Shown: positions 15,762-19,705 of the stretch, one piece after another
How positions within the stretch are numbered: the first letter of the stretch is position 1
Layout: each line of letters starts with the position of its first letter
Assembly: GCA_050696075.1 (NCBI GenBank)
Contig: JBOGUF010000019.1
Coordinates: 1-19,705, forward strand
DNA from: JBOGUF01 sp050696075
GTDB lineage: Bacteria > Chloroflexota > Chloroflexia > Thermomicrobiales > UBA6265
DNA: 19,705 nt
Direction: 5' to 3'
Notes under the pieces: model-generated
Told to the model about the DNA's origin: nothing
Databases searched by the model: none
Seen by the model: the letters and a program-made list of their open reading frames with translations, nothing else
Translations under genes and position numbers: made by a program

Positions 15762-16784
15762 TCAATCGTCTGTCGGCGGCGGTGGCTCGGGCGGCGGAGG
15801 GTCTTCCGGTGCTGGGGGTTCCGTCGGGACTTCGGTTGGCGGCTCGGTCGGGACCTCGGTCGGCGGTTCCGTCGGCACGGCCGTCGGCGGCTCGGTGGGG
15901 ATCGCGGTCGGCGGGGCAGTCGGCTCCGGGATCGGCGTCGTGGTTTCGCCGGGTTGAGACGTGGCCGTCGCGGACGGGGTGGGCGTCGGTGTCGTCGGTG
16001 GCGCGGTTGGGATCGGCGACGGCGCGGCTTCGACGAACGGCGCGATCGGGGGCGGCGACCAGTCCGGGCCAAGGATGGCGAAGCCGGAGCCGTACGGATT
16101 GGCGACGATCGGCGCATAGTAGGCCGTCCAACCGTAGACGACGCTGACGTAGACGTCAGTGCAGGTGCCGAAGACGTCGCAGCCGAATCCGAAGTAGGCG
16201 GCCACGCCGTTGCCCGCGAGGTAGATGGCGCCGGCCAGAATATTCGACGCCGGGTCGTGCCACGACCCTTCGGGAAAGCCCATCGCCACCAAATTGAACG
16301 GCATGACCTGCATCAGCCCGCGGGCGCCCACTGGGGAGATGATGTTGGGGTTGCCCTGAGACTCGACCTGCATCACCCCCGCGATCAACTCCGGCGCAAC
16401 ACCGGTGGAGGCCGAGGCGTTCAAGATCTCCGGCAGCCAGCGCAGGACGGGATGGTCCAGTCGCGGCGGGCCGGTTGGCGTCGGCTCGGGGCTCGGCGTG
16501 GGCGGGACAGTCGGGGTCGCGGTCGGTTCCGGCTGGGCGGCGGGGTTGTCGAAGGGGCGCGGCGAGGGTTTCGGCCGGACCTGTTCCCCCTCGTCAAGGA
16601 TCTCGGTGGGGGTCGGCAACGGGATGGGCGTGACCGCGGGCGCGGTCGTCGCGGTCGGCGTCGGACCAGAATCAGCTTCCGAGACGCCGCGGATCGGTGC
16701 CGCGCCGGCCACGCCGCCGCTGCCCAGGGCGAATGCGGCGACCAGCAGCATGGTCACGACGGCAGAACCACGATGGGATGTCAT
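15762..16784 (-). CDS. Secreted lytic transglycosylase (SLT domain) with Pro/Thr-rich arms
   Basis: A 340-residue exported peptidoglycan lytic enzyme. A Sec signal peptide (SAVVTMLLVAAFALGSGGVAGA, about 7-28) is followed by a disordered Pro/Thr-rich linker (40-107). The SLT catalytic domain spans about 110-240. The catalytic glutamate is Glu141 in GVMQVESQGNP, followed by PVGARGLMQVMP and, later, the GAIYLAGNGVAAYFG helix. The C-terminal 90 residues are a Pro/Thr/Glu tail with an 8-residue repeat (PTEPPTEV). The linkers should span or bind cell-wall layers. I chose ATG 16784; a TTG at 16838 would add 18 residues before the signal. The transglycosylase-fold call is firm; whether it cuts its own wall in growth or acts otherwise is not known. 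Confidence 0.9.
   Translation of the reverse strand: MTSHRGSAVVTMLLVAAFALGSGGVAGAAPIRGVSEADSGPTPTATTAPAVTPIPLPTPTEILDEGEQVRPKPSPRPFDNPAAQPEPTATPTVPPTPSPEPTPTGPPRLDHPVLRWLPEILNASASTGVAPELIAGVMQVESQGNPNIISPVGARGLMQVMPFNLVAMGFPEGSWHDPASNILAGAIYLAGNGVAAYFGFGCDVFGTCTDVYVSVVYGWTAYYAPIVANPYGSGFAILGPDWSPPPIAPFVEAAPSPIPTAPPTTPTPTPSATATSQPGETTTPIPEPTAPPTAIPTEPPTAVPTEPPTEVPTEPPTEVPTEPPAPEDPPPPEPPPPTDD
15817..15912. repeat. Four 24-bp tandem repeats coding the transglycosylase tail
   Basis: Units start at 15817, 15841, 15865 and 15889, with a consensus like GGYTCSGTCGGGACCTCGGT. On the minus strand each encodes PT(A/E)xPTEP. The unit length is a multiple of three, so copy number can change without a frameshift. 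Confidence 0.8.
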
Positions 16785-17038
16785 AGCCAAACGACCCTCA
16801 GCCAGACGCGCGCCGTCCCCCCTCGTCGTGCGTCCCAACCACGCGACCCCGTTTGCGGCGACGTGGCGCGGAGAATCTATCCCGCGCCGCGCCGACCACG
16901 CTTCGATTGTCAGACAAACCTACGATAGCAGACGAACTGGTCAAAGGGAATCCCTCGACTAGGATACTTGGGGGATACTTCTCGCAGCAGTTGCGACATG
17001 GCACACATGGCAGCGGCGGACGAGACATAACCAGTCCG
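16785..17038. other. Divergent intergenic region with short symmetric sites
   Basis: No gene is supported. It contains a perfect palindrome TTGTCAGACAA (16907-16917), a GGGAATCCC palindrome (16946-16954) and an 8-bp direct repeat GGATACTT at 16962-16969 and 16973-16980, spaced 11 bp, one helical turn. Possible regulator sites for the transglycosylase (minus) or typA (plus). Confidence 0.35.
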
Positions 17039-17047
17039 TGGTATGCT
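17039..17047 (+). promoter_or_regulatory. Extended -10 promoter of typA
   Basis: TGGTATGCT is an extended -10. It overlaps an in-frame ATG at 17043, so that ATG is unlikely to be the start. Transcription would begin near 17054, directly at the first leader hairpin. Confidence 0.5.
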
Positions 17048-17054
17048 TGAGCCA

Positions 17055-17114
17055 GCGGCCCGGATGCCAGGGAGCACGGGCCGCGTTTGCTGCCCGGCGG
17101 GGAAACAGCCGGGC
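17055..17114 (+). promoter_or_regulatory. Two tandem hairpins in the typA mRNA leader
   Basis: Hairpin 1: GCGGCCCG (17055-17062) with CGGGCCGC (17077-17084). Hairpin 2: GCCCGGC (17092-17098) with GCCGGGC (17108-17114). Both stems are perfect. The ribosome site GGAGG starts 5 nt after hairpin 2. Probable leader structure; a regulatory role is inference. Confidence 0.5.
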
Positions 17115-17135
17115 GATTGGAGGCGACTGGACGCG

Positions 17136-19000
<1,865 letters not shown>

Positions 19001-19004
<4 letters not shown>

Positions 19005-19555
19005 ACCATCATGGCGAAGAAGGCATTCACGTCGACTTCGAATCCCGGTACGACCGTAGAGCGGACGGTCCCGCCCACCGGCTCGACTCGTTGGTAACCA
19101 CCGTCTTGTGACAACACGAACATGATGATCGAGCGGGCGTCGGTGTCGACCATCCAATACTCTCGCACACCAGATCGCGCATAGAGGGCGAGCTTTATTG
19201 TTTCGTCGCGCCTTCGGGTGGACGGGGAAAAGATCTCGACAACCAGATCGGGAGGTCCTTCGAAAATGCTGCCCTGGTAGAGATGTCGACGCTCCCGTCT
19301 GATGAAGATGATATCCGGTTGGACGATATTATGCGGTCCCAGCCTGACATCGACCGGGGCATGGTAGACCTGGCCGAGCCCGTTGGCGTCGACGTGGACG
19401 TGCAGGTTCGAAACCAATCGGATCGAAGCCCACTGATGTGGTTCGGCGGGCGCGGCGGTCACGAACAGCTCCCCCCCGATGATCTCGTAGCGGTTGCCGT
19501 CGTCCGGCATGTCAAGCAACGTATCGTAGGTGAGTGGGCGAACTGCGACGGACAT
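19001..19555 (-). CDS. Uma2-family PD-(D/E)XK nuclease-like protein
   Basis: A 184-residue protein of the Uma2/DUF820 family. Visible motifs: YEIIGGELF near 23-31 (Glu29), VQPDIIFI with Asp81, and PPDLVVEIFSPST with Glu107, followed by Lys121 in the ETIKLALYARSGVREYWMVD block. Asp81, Glu107 and Lys121 fit a PD-(D/E)XK nuclease core. ATG 19555 has GAGGAGG just upstream. These genes are common, multi-copy and of unproven function; cytoplasmic, no signal. The stop overlaps typA convergently by 4 bp. Confidence 0.92.
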
Positions 19556-19629
19556 GGCTGACCTCCTCGCGAGTGTTACCCTGATGATGCGCGATGCCCG
19601 CGGCGCCGTCAACGGCGAACTCGACGTTC

Positions 19630-19657
19630 CCTAACGCCTAACGCCTGACGCCTAATC
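19630..19657. repeat. Degenerate 7-bp (CCTAACG) tandem repeat, copy 2
   Basis: Four consecutive heptamers: CCTAACG, CCTAACG, CCTGACG, CCTAATC. Same unit as at 10325-10345. It lies upstream of the Uma2-family gene in otherwise non-coding DNA. Confidence 0.5.
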
Positions 19658-19674
19658 CCAAGATGGAAGGGCGC

Positions 19675-19705
19675 GGCGGCGGCCCGGTTGTCCGGAGCCG
19701 CCGCC
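19675..19705. terminator. Strong GC hairpin at the right edge, possible terminator stem
   Basis: GGCGGCGGC (19675-19683) pairs with GCCGCCGCC (19697-19705), with an inner CCGG/CCGG extension. The window ends at the stem, so any T-run after it cannot be seen. Confidence 0.4.

Noticed and set aside
15817..15912. CRISPR-like array
   Set aside because: The 24-bp units are directly adjacent with no spacers and are protein-coding.
15673..15957. Plus-strand Gly/Val/Ser repeat protein (GGSVGTSVGG pattern)
   Set aside because: It is the complement of the 24-bp repeats encoding the transglycosylase tail; no ribosome site, and the minus-strand gene has a signal peptide and a catalytic domain.
17043..17135. 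31-residue N-terminal extension of TypA from ATG 17043
   Set aside because: The ATG lies in the likely -10, lacks a ribosome site, and the extension has two cysteines and no TypA similarity; hairpins occupy the stretch.

Overview
The window is GC-rich, free-living bacterial DNA dominated by carbohydrate ABC importers, sugar-type regulators and catabolic enzymes. The CUT1 importers with twin-arginine-exported binding proteins, a Uma2-family protein, proline/threonine-rich surface proteins and overall codon use fit a Chloroflexota actinomycete-like genome, most likely Thermomicrobia. This is inference from gene style, not a search result. No rRNA, tRNA, CRISPR array, transposase or phage gene was seen.

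Left region (1-6658) is a ROK-regulated glycoside locus. On the minus strand lie an apiosidase-like (GH140-type) enzyme, then a Tat-exported solute-binding protein, then a CUT1 permease that runs off the left edge. The permease carries an unusual N-terminal extension: one membrane anchor plus about 290 residues of PQQ/WD-like beta-propeller. A ROK repressor gene reads away on the plus strand. The enzyme and the importer each have a strong minus-strand promoter. The two promoters align without gaps over 50 bp (35 identities), with the same -35/17 bp/-10 geometry and an overlapping ACTTTG...CAAA(A)G inverted repeat. This is a convincing candidate two-site ROK regulon.

Middle region (6659-8712) holds a dispersed REP-like repeat, a Gfo/Idh/MocA sugar dehydrogenase, an internal relic of a second carbohydrate permease truncated at both ends, and a second repeat copy sharing a 19-nt segment with the first.

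The sulfatase/importer region (8713-15689) is a minus-strand operon: IclR regulator, Tat-exported binding protein, MalF-type permease, MalG-type permease, then a sulfatase without a signal peptide. The transporter genes are joined by TGATG stop/start overlaps. A D-threonine aldolase/D-serine dehydratase-like PLP enzyme is divergent. The IclR promoter is strong (TTGACA/16 bp/TATCAT) and has a palindrome over the start site. The layout suggests uptake of a small sulfated or amino-containing nutrient followed by intracellular desulfation, but the substrate cannot be read from sequence. Neither importer has an ATPase gene in the window, so a shared ATPase elsewhere is likely.

Right region (15690-19705) is more housekeeping: a secreted lytic transglycosylase with long Pro/Thr-rich arms and a 24-bp coding tandem repeat, the ribosome-associated GTPase TypA/BipA with a compact two-hairpin leader, and a convergent Uma2-family protein overlapping typA by 4 bp.
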